Positions 34,466 through 40,581 of a stretch of DNA of 62,271 bases are shown here, piece after piece. Position 1 is the stretch's first letter; each line of letters starts with the position of its first letter. Made by a program: the position numbers and the translations under genes. The notes under the pieces were generated by a model that saw only the letters and a list, made by a program, of their open reading frames with translations, searched no databases and was not told the DNA's origin. The stretch comes from a virus: positions 1 through 62,271 of the IMG/VR virus record IMGVR_UViG_3300032307_000095, one strand, 5' to 3'.

Positions 34466-34478
34466 CTAACATTGTTAG
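34466..34478. repeat. Palindrome copy 7
   Basis: Exact copy. It supplies the TAA stop of the gene at 34475-34771 and, with the next bases, the Shine-Dalgarno (TTAGGAG) of the gene at 34082-34456. Confidence 0.9.
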
Positions 34479-34771
34479 CTCCTCATGTGTTGTTTATCTT
34501 CCTCTGCTGTCAACAGCAAAGTAACGAATCCGAGCACGGCGTAGTAGTCGTGCCCTTCGTACAGCACCTCTCTCGGTGCCGCTGTGTGTATGCTTGGCCT
34601 GACGCCCCACCGAATCAAAGTGAACCGATACGGCGGAGCCTTCAGGCTAAACACCTGCTGTGCTATGTCCAAGTCATACCCCCAAACGATTTGCCGGAGC
34701 TTGCGCATCTTCCACTCAAGCTCCTCCCATCCAAGCGGGTAGTTCTGAAATGCAATGGTTGCGTATAACAT
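34475..34771 (-). CDS. Small unknown protein
   Basis: The start MLYATIAFQNYPLGW gives 98 residues and overlaps the stop of the MoxR gene. The protein is Trp/Tyr-rich with alternating helices and strands. It lies inside the AAA+/vWA operon. Its stop codon is part of palindrome copy 7. Family not recognised. Confidence 0.7.
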   Translation of the reverse strand: MLYATIAFQNYPLGWEELEWKMRKLRQIVWGYDLDIAQQVFSLKAPPYRFTLIRWGVRPSIHTAAPREVLYEGHDYYAVLGFVTLLLTAEEDKQHMRS

Positions 34772-34772
34772 C

Positions 34773-35837
34773 TCAAAGCAGGTCTTGATTCTTCGCAACC
34801 CAGTCCGAGAACGCCTTGCAACTGAACGCAATGGATTGTTTGGATGGTGTACGTGCGATGTTGATAGCAAAGCATGCTTGCCACTCGGGCTCGAACCTCT
34901 CCAGATAGGACATGAACGGAGCGATCGTTGTCTTGTCCACACGGGCGATAGCACCGAACACCACGATGGCACATGCGCCGGGGCTTGTGGGTACAGTCGT
35001 AGTCTTTGGATGCTCGATGGTTGACTCCCATGTTGGCAGTTGGTCCGAGAACTCGATGTACGCCTGCATGTCACGGGCTGCACTCTCACCGATCGCACCA
35101 GTCAGCGCGGCAATCACTGCGTCACTGTCGTTGTCCTTGCGTGTCCTAACAATGTTAGATGCAGTCTCAAGTGAGCGTGGTGATACGAACGCTGTCTGTG
35201 TCTTCCTTGGGTTGTAGATGTAAGGGTTGTCGCCCTGTCCACCATCCGTGTAGCTTGCCAGTGCATGAGGGAAACGATTCACCCACGCAATCACCTCGGG
35301 CTCGATGCCTTTATTGATGGCCCAGTCGATCCACTGGTCTGCGTCAGGCTTGCTGATCGTCACCGGAACCAGTCGGTTACGGCTGTGTGCTTTGAGGGAG
35401 TCGCCCACGCCGTCCGTGCTCAGGTTACCCGTCAAGAATACGATCGTGTCCTTGGTCAGTGGGATGTCACCGAGTCGTGGGTTGGCCTTCTCAAGCATGG
35501 GGTGCAGCATGTTCTTCACCGGGTCGGCACCCTTGGTGAACTCGTCGAGCATGATGACCAGTGGCTTGTTCTCGTGGATGCGGAAGCGTGCGTTGGGGTA
35601 GTAGCGTGTTGTCTTCGTGTCGTGGTCGATCACGGGCATGGCAATGTCGCCCAAGTCCATGTTCGGTACGTCTATGTACGCATACTCAAACCCGAGCGAG
35701 TCGGCAATGTTTTCCAGCAGTGATGACTTGCCGATGCCGGGCTCGCCTTGCAACAGGAAGCGGGTGGTTGGGTTGGTGCGGATCAAGTTGGCCGCTTGCT
35801 TGAGCGTGATGCTCTTACCGAAAGATACTTCTGACAT
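34773..35837 (-). CDS. MoxR-type AAA+ ATPase
   Basis: This 354-residue ATPase has Walker A GEPGIGKSS (31-39) and Walker B MLDE (96-99), followed by a sensor region (FLTGN near 150) and an Arg-finger-like SRNRLVPV. It matches the MoxR/CbbQ/NorQ branch, which remodels or inserts metals into partners together with vWA proteins. It is first in the operon from the promoter at 35933-35961. A palindrome copy in its leader and another in its coding sequence (35146-35158) suggest tight control. Confidence 0.9.
   Translation of the reverse strand: MSEVSFGKSITLKQAANLIRTNPTTRFLLQGEPGIGKSSLLENIADSLGFEYAYIDVPNMDLGDIAMPVIDHDTKTTRYYPNARFRIHENKPLVIMLDEFTKGADPVKNMLHPMLEKANPRLGDIPLTKDTIVFLTGNLSTDGVGDSLKAHSRNRLVPVTISKPDADQWIDWAINKGIEPEVIAWVNRFPHALASYTDGGQGDNPYIYNPRKTQTAFVSPRSLETASNIVRTRKDNDSDAVIAALTGAIGESAARDMQAYIEFSDQLPTWESTIEHPKTTTVPTSPGACAIVVFGAIARVDKTTIAPFMSYLERFEPEWQACFAINIARTPSKQSIAFSCKAFSDWVAKNQDLL
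35146..35158. repeat. Palindrome copy 8
   Basis: Exact copy inside the MoxR coding sequence, read as SNIVR. Confidence 0.9.
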
Positions 35838-35881
35838 TTTGATTTCCTTCTAATGAACTCTGATTGAACTCTGATGTGAAC

Positions 35882-35894
35882 CTAACATTGTTAG
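35882..35894. promoter_or_regulatory. Palindrome copy 9, leader of the MoxR operon
   Basis: Exact copy about 30-45 nt downstream of the predicted transcription start of the promoter at 35933-35961 and upstream of the MoxR RBS. Confidence 0.9.
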
Positions 35895-35932
35895 GTGGAT
35901 TTGGCGGGACGCATTTGTCCTCACCAGCTTAT

Positions 35933-35961
35933 ATTGTAACACAGATAGATACCTAAGTCAA
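35933..35961 (-). promoter_or_regulatory. Sigma70 early promoter A
   Basis: On the minus strand TTGACT (35956-35961), 17 bp, TACAAT (35933-35938). The same core with nearly identical flanks recurs at 38653-38681. A short inverted repeat (TAGTC...GACTA) lies just upstream of the -35. It drives the MoxR/vWA operon. Confidence 0.85.
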
Positions 35962-35966
35962 GCAAT

Positions 35967-36191
35967 CTAGTCATTGGTCGTGACTAAATCTCTAGCCCTT
36001 ACGTACCTGTCTGTTAGCTGGGCCATCGCTTGCATGGCCCCGTGGTCGTCGCTCTCAGCAGCGATCCACCACATCTGATCACGGCCTCGCTTCTTGGCTA
36101 TACCTACGAAGTCGTACCATTGGCGCTCAACGACAATGAAGTTGCCGAACTTCCCGCGCAGCAGCATCCATTTCTTTTTGCGCCTCGGCAT
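35967..36191 (-). CDS. Small basic unknown protein
   Basis: The start MPRRKKKWMLLRGKF has an AGGAG Shine-Dalgarno and gives 74 residues. It is Trp/Arg/Lys-rich at the start, then acidic. Its stop lies next to the promoter of the MoxR operon. No family was recognised. Confidence 0.65.
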   Translation of the reverse strand: MPRRKKKWMLLRGKFGNFIVVERQWYDFVGIAKKRGRDQMWWIAAESDDHGAMQAMAQLTDRYVRARDLVTTND

Positions 36192-36385
36192 CAATGCTCC
36201 TCGAAGTAATAGCCGTCATCCTTGTGGACGATCCTGCCCTTGTTCTCGTACACACTCATCAGCCAGCGTGAATACTTGTTGGCTCTCGCCTCCTCTCTCG
36301 CTGCGTTCAGGTTGGCCGATGCGTTGCGCCACAGCAGTGCGAACACTGCAATCATGAGCACGTACTCCAGATCAGTGAAGCTCAT
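36191..36385 (-). CDS. Small membrane protein
   Basis: This 64-residue protein has an N-terminal membrane helix (YVLMIAVFALLW) and a basic cytoplasmic tail. It overlaps both neighbours by a few bases. Possible roles include host takeover or superinfection exclusion; nothing in the sequence decides. Confidence 0.62.
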   Translation of the reverse strand: MSFTDLEYVLMIAVFALLWRNASANLNAAREEARANKYSRWLMSVYENKGRIVHKDDGYYFEEH

Positions 36386-36630
36386 TTCATCACCATCGCT
36401 TTCCTTGTGACTATCTCGGCTACCACAGTGGGTAACACTGTTAGGGGCTCGGACTCGCCGAACTCATCGCGCAAGCGTGTCCACACCGTGGCGTTCCACT
36501 TCGCTGTGCGTTGGTTGGGGACGTGCATCCACCGACCGCTTGCCCTGTCCACCACATCGAACCCATCATTGACGGGCACGATGATGCATCCCTTGTAGCC
36601 TGTCGGCACTCCGATGTTTACTTGTTTCAT
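36382..36630 (-). CDS. Small unknown protein
   Basis: This 82-residue, beta-rich protein (GYKGCIIVPVNDGFDVVD) with a C-terminal helix contains the divergent palindrome copy 10 (codons for LTVL). It is coupled by 4 nt to the membrane protein gene below. No family was recognised. Confidence 0.65.
   Translation of the reverse strand: MKQVNIGVPTGYKGCIIVPVNDGFDVVDRASGRWMHVPNQRTAKWNATVWTRLRDEFGESEPLTVLPTVVAEIVTRKAMVMK
36432..36444. repeat. Palindrome copy 10 (divergent)
   Basis: GTAACACTGTTAG differs from the consensus at one outer base and at the centre; the inner arms TAACA/TGTTA are intact. It lies inside a coding region. Confidence 0.65.
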
Positions 36631-36642
36631 TTACCTTCTCCT

Positions 36643-36813
36643 TTAACTGAATATTTCTTCGACTGATTCGACGTCCCATTGGGAGTCGTTGATGTTTACG
36701 TTGTCGGCTTCAATCCGTGCCCATGCTTTGGCCTCGGCATCGTCTTCGTTCTCAGCCTCCACAGTCACAGTGATGTAACTCGTGCGGCGCAACTCCACTT
36801 CAAATGTCTTCAT
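36643..36813 (-). CDS. Small acidic protein, 56 residues
   Basis: This short gene starts MKTFEVELRRTSYITVTVEA and continues with an acidic helix (DDAEAKAWARIEA). A GGAG Shine-Dalgarno precedes it and its start overlaps the upstream stop by 4 nt. The strand-strand-helix form is common for small phage proteins of unknown role. Confidence 0.7.
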   Translation of the reverse strand: MKTFEVELRRTSYITVTVEAENEDDAEAKAWARIEADNVNINDSQWDVESVEEIFS

Positions 36814-37958
36814 GCTTTCTCTCCTTGCTGTTTAAAGTCCTCGAACAACATCTCTGCATAGTTTGTCGTAGGCACATGGCCCACGGGCATCTGCTTGAGC
36901 TCCATAATCTCCTCGGCGAACACAAGCGTTAGGAACTTGCTCACTGCTGTTGATGCAGTGGAATAGCTAAGCTCGACGGGGATGTTCGAGGCATGCACCC
37001 CCATGCTGAACGACCGCACACCTGACGCCACGCACATGAGTCCCAGCGATGCCTTGAGAAAGTTGGCATGCTTGGTCTCCTCGGGCTGGTCACTGCGCAT
37101 GAGGTCCAACACCTCGTGGCATTTGCCGTACCACTCAGCTCTGCGCTTCTGTGATTCCTGCACCCGTGCTTCGTGCTCAGGGCTTCCCGCTTCAAAGTGG
37201 TAGCCATACCCCGACCATGTCGGCTTGTTGTTGAACGCCGACGCGAACACCTGTGTGTTGACGTACGCATGCTCAACCTCCCTGTGCTGGCCTTGGCCCT
37301 GATACCGGCGCTCCATCCTCGTCGTTACTCCGAGCGTGTCGGCAAGCATCGTCTTGGGCAGTGCCAGTATCTTCTTTGCCTCGAACGGGTCGTCCTCGTT
37401 GGACTTCTCGCGCTCTTGTGTGAGCAGTGAGACCATGCCCTTGTGGTAGTTCAGCATCTCTTTGTACTTGGCCCTAACATTGTTAGCCTTGGCCCGGTTG
37501 GGTGCCCATACGCGCACACCCTCAGCGTTCCTGACTTCCCACTTACCAGCACGGCCCGGCTCCACGGGTACGCGCACCAGCTCGATGCTCTGGCCTTGCT
37601 TGAGTGGGTGCTTGTTGTCCCGGCGGTTGAGGTACAGGATGAGCATGCCCTTCGTTCTGTTTGCGCTCGTATCGGGCAGCAACCCTGTGATGAACGCGCA
37701 CGTAAACGATGACGGCCACTTGCCCGGCGTGACCACCACACCGCCGTCTTGCTTGAATGTCACCACCGCCGTGTCGTAGAGCACGCACTCGAGACTACCC
37801 TCTGCGTTCTCTTGTATATACATGTGCGCATCCCTGCGTGCGCCCAGTGGCTTGCGCCCCATACGTGCACCGCTTCGCAGTGGCTTGATCTGATCGAACC
37901 ACTTCTTGGCCCCTTCGTAGCTGTATATGTACGGCAGTCTGCGTGTTGATTGAAACAT
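36810..37958 (-). CDS. Unknown 382-residue early protein
   Basis: This is the largest unassigned protein of the early block. The N-terminal half is beta-rich (residues about 40-150), the C-terminal half helical with an aromatic region (TWSGYGYHFEAG). No nucleotide-binding or catalytic motif stands out. A palindrome copy lies within it (codons for NNVR). It is transcribed from the promoter at 38653-38681 after three small genes. Confidence 0.82.
   Translation of the reverse strand: MFQSTRRLPYIYSYEGAKKWFDQIKPLRSGARMGRKPLGARRDAHMYIQENAEGSLECVLYDTAVVTFKQDGGVVVTPGKWPSSFTCAFITGLLPDTSANRTKGMLILYLNRRDNKHPLKQGQSIELVRVPVEPGRAGKWEVRNAEGVRVWAPNRAKANNVRAKYKEMLNYHKGMVSLLTQEREKSNEDDPFEAKKILALPKTMLADTLGVTTRMERRYQGQGQHREVEHAYVNTQVFASAFNNKPTWSGYGYHFEAGSPEHEARVQESQKRRAEWYGKCHEVLDLMRSDQPEETKHANFLKASLGLMCVASGVRSFSMGVHASNIPVELSYSTASTAVSKFLTLVFAEEIMELKQMPVGHVPTTNYAEMLFEDFKQQGEKA
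37474..37486. repeat. Palindrome copy 11
   Basis: Exact copy inside 36810-37958, read as ANNVR. Confidence 0.9.
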
Positions 37959-37959
37959 G

Positions 37960-38127
37960 TCAATTCTCCTTGTTGAGTCGGTAAACCTTGATCTGCTTCA
38001 AGGTCGGGTGGCTGGTCTGGTATCGCTTCTTGGCGATCTCCATCGTTGCACATTCCATAGTCTCTGCAACCCACATGCCGAACCTTGCGCTCCAGCCTGT
38101 GACGTAATATCTATTGAGTCCGCTCAT
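37960..38127 (-). CDS. Small unknown protein
   Basis: The start MSGLNRYYVTGW gives 55 residues and overlaps the upstream stop (ATGA). The peptide has a strand-helix-strand pattern (ECATMEIAKKRYQTSHP). Function unknown. Confidence 0.65.
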   Translation of the reverse strand: MSGLNRYYVTGWSARFGMWVAETMECATMEIAKKRYQTSHPTLKQIKVYRLNKEN

Positions 38128-38309
38128 ACACCACTCCCATCTAACAGCCCGAGGGCTAACATTGTTAGGAACACCACAGCGAGCACAACAAACCAGATCA
38201 GCTCGGCTCGGTCGCTCATTGACTCCCTGTGCGTTGGTATGGGCTCGGCTGGCCCCGTGTATTTGACGGGGGGCTTGGTTTGGGGTTTGGGTTTGTTTGG
38301 TGCAGTCAT
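38124..38309 (-). CDS. Small membrane protein
   Basis: This 61-residue protein has a Pro/Lys-rich N-terminus and a C-terminal membrane helix (LIWFVVLAVVFLTMLALGLL). A palindrome copy encodes LTML inside that helix. It is coupled to both neighbours by 4-nt overlaps. Confidence 0.68.
   Translation of the reverse strand: MTAPNKPKPQTKPPVKYTGPAEPIPTHRESMSDRAELIWFVVLAVVFLTMLALGLLDGSGV
38156..38168. repeat. Palindrome copy 12
   Basis: Exact copy inside 38124-38309, encoding part of a membrane helix (LTML). Confidence 0.9.
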
Positions 38310-38539
38310 GAGCGTGTCTGCTTCTGGTTGGTGTTGCGCAGGGTGGTGGGTGCACTCTGGGTGGTAACGTATTGGTAGTTACCCTTGCCGTACTCTTGGA
38401 CAACGCACCAACTCATGCGCTCCATACGGGCAGCTTCTTCGCCGCAGAACTTGCACAGGCGGTAGCCGAGGGCCCAACGCTCGATGTGCACATCGTCGCC
38501 GCACTCGCGGCACTCTTTCCAATCGTGATCGACTGACAT
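38306..38539 (-). CDS. Small zinc-ribbon protein
   Basis: The start MSVDHDWKECREC gives 77 residues. Two Cys pairs (CRECG and CKFCGEE) make a zinc ribbon of the kind found in many phages with the tail pattern SWCVVQEYGKGNYQYVT. It is first behind promoter B (38653-38681). A nucleic-acid or protein-binding role is likely but unproven. Confidence 0.76.
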   Translation of the reverse strand: MSVDHDWKECRECGDDVHIERWALGYRLCKFCGEEAARMERMSWCVVQEYGKGNYQYVTTQSAPTTLRNTNQKQTRS

Positions 38540-38570
38540 GTCTAACCTTTCTAATTGACTTCTGATGGGC

Positions 38571-38583
38571 CTAACATTGTTAG
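38571..38583. promoter_or_regulatory. Palindrome copy 13, leader of promoter B transcript
   Basis: Exact copy about 65-75 nt downstream of the predicted start of promoter B and upstream of the zinc-ribbon gene. Confidence 0.9.
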
Positions 38584-38652
38584 GTGAGGACTGGATGGGG
38601 CTTGGTACGTGCGAGCCTGAACCCACATTTACTTTTCTCCCAACCAGCTTAT

Positions 38653-38681
38653 ATTGTAACACATTATAAGACCTAAGTCAA
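38653..38681 (-). promoter_or_regulatory. Sigma70 early promoter B
   Basis: On the minus strand TTGACT (38676-38681), 17 bp, TACAAT (38653-38658). About 65 bp around it (38642-38706) closely match the region of promoter A (35922-35986), including an upstream inverted repeat (TAGTCT...AGACTA). The two appear to be duplicated regulatory cassettes. Confidence 0.85.
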
Positions 38682-38716
38682 GCGATCTAGTCTTGGCCGA
38701 GACTAAAGCTCCCCTC

Positions 38717-39157
38717 TCATTTCTGCTTTGGTTTGGGCAGTGCAGCAAGGGGTTGGTCGCCCCATGCGTCGAGCAGCAGCTCGGGAATCACCGCAGCTTC
38801 ACCTCCACTCCCCTTTGTGTATTCGTAGATAGCACGGCGCATGATGGACGAGTTGGGCAGCAGGGTGGCTCGGGAGAGGGCGTCGAGTGGGGCGCGGTCG
38901 GTGGGTGGCAGTGTCAGGACGATGGTGCGGTTGCGGGTGATGCGGGTGGGCAGTGAGGGGTCGGCACGGAGCAGGGCGGGGATGTTGGGTGGGCGGTAGC
39001 TGTCGGGGTCGTGGGTGAAGGCGTTGATGGCATCGCGTACGGTGGCGGCGATGGTGCGCTTGTGGGTGGCGGCGTGGTGCTTGACCTGTTTGTGCAGGAG
39101 GGCAGTGATGTTGACGCTAACAATGTTAGATAGGCGGAAGGGTTCGAGAGGGCGCAT
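38717..39157 (-). CDS. Tandem ribbon-helix-helix regulator-like protein
   Basis: The start MRPLEPFRLSN has a GGAG Shine-Dalgarno and gives 146 residues. Two strand-helix-helix units follow one another: VSVNITALLHKQVKHHAA with TIAATVRDAINAF, and TIVLTLPPTDRAPLDALS with SSIMRRAIYEY. A single-chain pair of ribbon-helix-helix folds recalls TraY of the F plasmid. It could bind the phage palindrome or the CGTAACGCG iterons close by. Its own N-terminal codons contain palindrome copy 14, which would allow self-control. Confidence 0.68.
   Translation of the reverse strand: MRPLEPFRLSNIVSVNITALLHKQVKHHAATHKRTIAATVRDAINAFTHDPDSYRPPNIPALLRADPSLPTRITRNRTIVLTLPPTDRAPLDALSRATLLPNSSIMRRAIYEYTKGSGGEAAVIPELLLDAWGDQPLAALPKPKQK
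39117..39129. repeat. Palindrome copy 14
   Basis: Exact copy in the first codons of the tandem ribbon-helix-helix gene (read as LSNIVS), 60-70 nt after its predicted promoter start. Confidence 0.9.
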
Positions 39158-39195
39158 TGTGTACTCCAGTAAAGTGCAAAAAGAGGGTGTTGGGA

Positions 39196-39224
39196 GCATA
39201 ACATATATGTAATGGTGAGGTCAA
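39196..39224 (-). promoter_or_regulatory. Sigma70-like leftward promoter
   Basis: On the minus strand TTGACC (39219-39224), 17 bp, TTATGC (39196-39201), 40 nt upstream of the tandem ribbon-helix-helix gene. A CGTAACGCG iteron and the palindrome GTTACGTAAC (39229-39238) lie just upstream of the -35. Confidence 0.65.
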
Positions 39225-39232
39225 GCGTGTTA

Positions 39233-39241
39233 CGTAACGCG
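39233..39241 (+). repeat. CGTAACGCG iteron 1
   Basis: First of four exact 9-bp copies. Copies 1 and 2 start 30 bp apart and copies 3 and 4 start 33 bp apart, close to three DNA turns each. A TATAAT box (39250-39255, plus strand) lies between copies 1 and 2 but has no good -35. Confidence 0.7.
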
Positions 39242-39262
39242 GGATTACATATAATCTGAAAA

Positions 39263-39271
39263 CGTAACGCG
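39263..39271 (+). repeat. CGTAACGCG iteron 2
   Basis: Exact 9-bp copy, preceded by four A as are copies 3 and 4. Confidence 0.7.
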
Positions 39272-39506
39272 CTAAGTTGTTGATTTGATTGAAGAAAAAG
39301 ATGGTTGGGGGTGTTTATGTTTTAAAGTTTTAAGAAATAATATTGAACAGGAGTTTTTTTTCTTCGGAGATTTGCCTCGTTGCGTCGCACTTGCTGGAAG
39401 GCCTTGCCGATCTCAGAAAAAAAAGTCCACTCTCAATTTTTAAAACGCATAACATTTCCCAATCTAGCATCCATGCGGGTTTCAAGAGGTTTTTGCCCTT
39501 AAAAAA

Positions 39507-39515
39507 CGTAACGCG
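39507..39515 (+). repeat. CGTAACGCG iteron 3
   Basis: Exact 9-bp copy preceded by six A. Confidence 0.7.
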
Positions 39516-39539
39516 AAGTTTCACACGGCCCCCCAAAAA

Positions 39540-39548
39540 CGTAACGCG
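39540..39548 (+). repeat. CGTAACGCG iteron 4
   Basis: Exact 9-bp copy preceded by five A, directly before the first 38-bp direct repeat. Confidence 0.7.
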
Positions 39549-39551
39549 CCC

Positions 39552-39589
39552 CGCTACTGCCGCCCAGAGAACGGTCATCGGGAAAATTT
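39552..39589 (+). repeat. Imperfect direct repeat, copy 1 (38 bp)
   Basis: It matches 39669-39705 at all but about four positions (one single-base gap). It contains the word GAACGGTCATC found also in the promoter at 28009-28036. Confidence 0.85.
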
Positions 39590-39603
39590 AGGCAAAAAAG
39601 AGT

Positions 39604-39632
39604 TTGACGAAAGCCAAAAATAGTGATATGCT
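39604..39632 (+). promoter_or_regulatory. Rightward promoter with operator
   Basis: TTGACG (39604-39609), 17 bp, TATGCT (39627-39632). The -10 lies inside a 24-bp inverted repeat (39624-39647), so a bound protein would occlude it. A transcript from here would run rightward, antisense to 39806-40557, towards the terminase; alternatively it makes a short regulatory RNA. Confidence 0.55.
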
Positions 39633-39647
39633 GCACGCAGCATATCA
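39624..39647. repeat. 24-bp palindrome over the -10
   Basis: TGATATGCTGC and GCAGCATATCA are perfect 11-bp arms around AC. The size and symmetry fit an operator for a dimeric regulator. Confidence 0.8.
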
Positions 39648-39668
39648 GTCAGGGCAACGGTGCAACGC

Positions 39669-39705
39669 CGCTACTGCCGACCAGAGAACGGTCATCAGAA
39701 AATTT
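39669..39705 (+). repeat. Imperfect direct repeat, copy 2 (37 bp)
   Basis: Second copy of 39552-39589, 117 bp downstream. Its end merges into the palindrome CAGAAAATTTCTG (39696-39708). Confidence 0.85.
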
Positions 39706-39735
39706 CTGACCAACCCCCAAAGACAAAAGCCCCGC

Positions 39736-39748
39736 CTAACAATGTTAG
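39736..39748. repeat. Palindrome copy 15
   Basis: Exact copy in the control region, just beyond the terminator of the gene at 39806-39994. Confidence 0.9.
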
Positions 39749-39763
39749 GGCAGGGCCAGACGC

Positions 39764-39788
39764 AAAAAAGCCCCGGACATGCCGGGGC
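39764..39788 (-). terminator. Rho-independent terminator
   Basis: The stem GCCCCGG/CCGGGGC with a 5-nt loop is followed on the minus strand by six T. It ends the short transcript of the genes at 40039-40557 and 39806-39994. Confidence 0.85.
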
Positions 39789-39805
39789 GTTGGAAGGTGG
39801 AAGGG

Positions 39806-39994
39806 TTACTCGAAACGCAAACCAGATGATGGGTCAATCAGGCCGACGATGTTGCGAACGTTGACGGCCCGCCCGATTTCGCTGATTGCTTGCGTTAGCT
39901 CAGGCAAGGTAATCAAGCCACTCGCATACATTTGGATTTGATCCATCGCCATGTTGTGCAGGGTTTGCATTTGGTTTTGTGTCATGGTTTCCAT
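39806..39994 (-). CDS. Small helical protein
   Basis: This 62-residue protein is Met/Gln-rich at the start (METMTQNQMQTLHNMAM) and helical, ending in DPSSGLRFE. The Shine-Dalgarno AGGAG is formed with palindrome copy 16. It is the second and last gene of the most upstream leftward transcript, a place where phages keep host-takeover or regulator genes. Family not recognised. Confidence 0.72.
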   Translation of the reverse strand: METMTQNQMQTLHNMAMDQIQMYASGLITLPELTQAISEIGRAVNVRNIVGLIDPSSGLRFE

Positions 39995-40004
39995 TTGGTT
40001 TCTC

Positions 40005-40017
40005 CTAACAATGTTAG
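40005..40017. repeat. Palindrome copy 16
   Basis: Exact copy between the two first leftward genes, abutting the Shine-Dalgarno of 39806-39994 (TTAGGAG). Confidence 0.9.
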
Positions 40018-40038
40018 GGGGCCAAGGCCCCCCGTGGT

Positions 40039-40557
40039 TTACAGCATGCTCAGGTCAACACCCAAGGCGATCAAAGCCCCGCCGATTTTGGTCAGCGCAT
40101 CGGATTCTTTATCGCTCAGAGACTCAGCACGTTTGCCAGCCTTATAAAGTACGGTCAATTCCTCGATGTATCGGCGCGCCAGCGAACGGGTTTCGCGAGT
40201 ATTGCCACCCTCAGACTCGCCAGCCTCAGCGCCAGCCTCAGACTTTTCAGGCACGCCCTCGATGTATTCCTGTGCATACTTACGCACACGCGCCCAGATT
40301 GTGGAAGGGTTCGAGTGTTGCGCCGCCTTGAGCACCGCGAACAATGCTTTCTTTTCGGCATGCACAGGCTTGGCCGTGTCGCTGGTGTCATTGTGCTCGA
40401 CCAGATACCACTCAGCAGGAAGGACAGCGCACAGGGTTTGCGCATACTCGCGCATAGCACCATACGAGGAGGCGAGGGCATCGCCGACCGCGAGACGCTT
40501 GGCATTGAGAACGTCAGCAGTGACGGGGGAAACGGAAGTGATGTTGACTTGAGACAT
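40039..40557 (-). CDS. First leftward early gene, unknown
   Basis: This 172-residue protein is the first product of the leftward arm, from the promoter at 40646-40674. It is helical and Ala-rich with a charged, Glu/Ser/Gly-rich linker at about 105-120 and a C-terminal helix. The segment HAEKKALFAVLKAA and the aromatic EWYLVEHND may belong to a compact N-terminal domain. No enzyme motif is seen. First-expressed genes often act on the host. Confidence 0.8.
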   Translation of the reverse strand: MSQVNITSVSPVTADVLNAKRLAVGDALASSYGAMREYAQTLCAVLPAEWYLVEHNDTSDTAKPVHAEKKALFAVLKAAQHSNPSTIWARVRKYAQEYIEGVPEKSEAGAEAGESEGGNTRETRSLARRYIEELTVLYKAGKRAESLSDKESDALTKIGGALIALGVDLSML

Positions 40558-40568
40558 TTTCTAACCTT

Positions 40569-40581
40569 CTAACAATGTTAG
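40569..40581. promoter_or_regulatory. Palindrome copy 17, leader of first early gene
   Basis: Exact copy about 57-70 nt downstream of the predicted start of the promoter at 40646-40674 and directly upstream of the RBS (AAGG). Confidence 0.9.

Larger units (their letters stand above)
39158..39805. other. Non-coding control region, candidate origin/regulatory hub
   Basis: No convincing gene is present in these 650 bp. It holds a leftward promoter (39196-39224), four CGTAACGCG iterons, an AT-rich stretch (39317-39361), two imperfect 38-bp direct repeats (39552-39589, 39669-39705), a rightward promoter with a 24-bp palindrome (39604-39647), a 13-bp palindrome CAGAAAATTTCTG (39696-39708), palindrome copy 15 and a leftward terminator. 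This density fits a replication origin and/or a switch region. Short frames here give low-quality peptides. Confidence 0.7.

Noticed and set aside
39330-39591. Two opposite 82-codon frames in the control region
   Set aside because: Both run through iterons and direct repeats, have no good RBS, and give low-quality peptides.
39604-39941. Plus-strand frames after the rightward promoter
   Set aside because: Their similarity to each other comes from the DNA repeat; no Shine-Dalgarno, and they run into the antisense of real genes.
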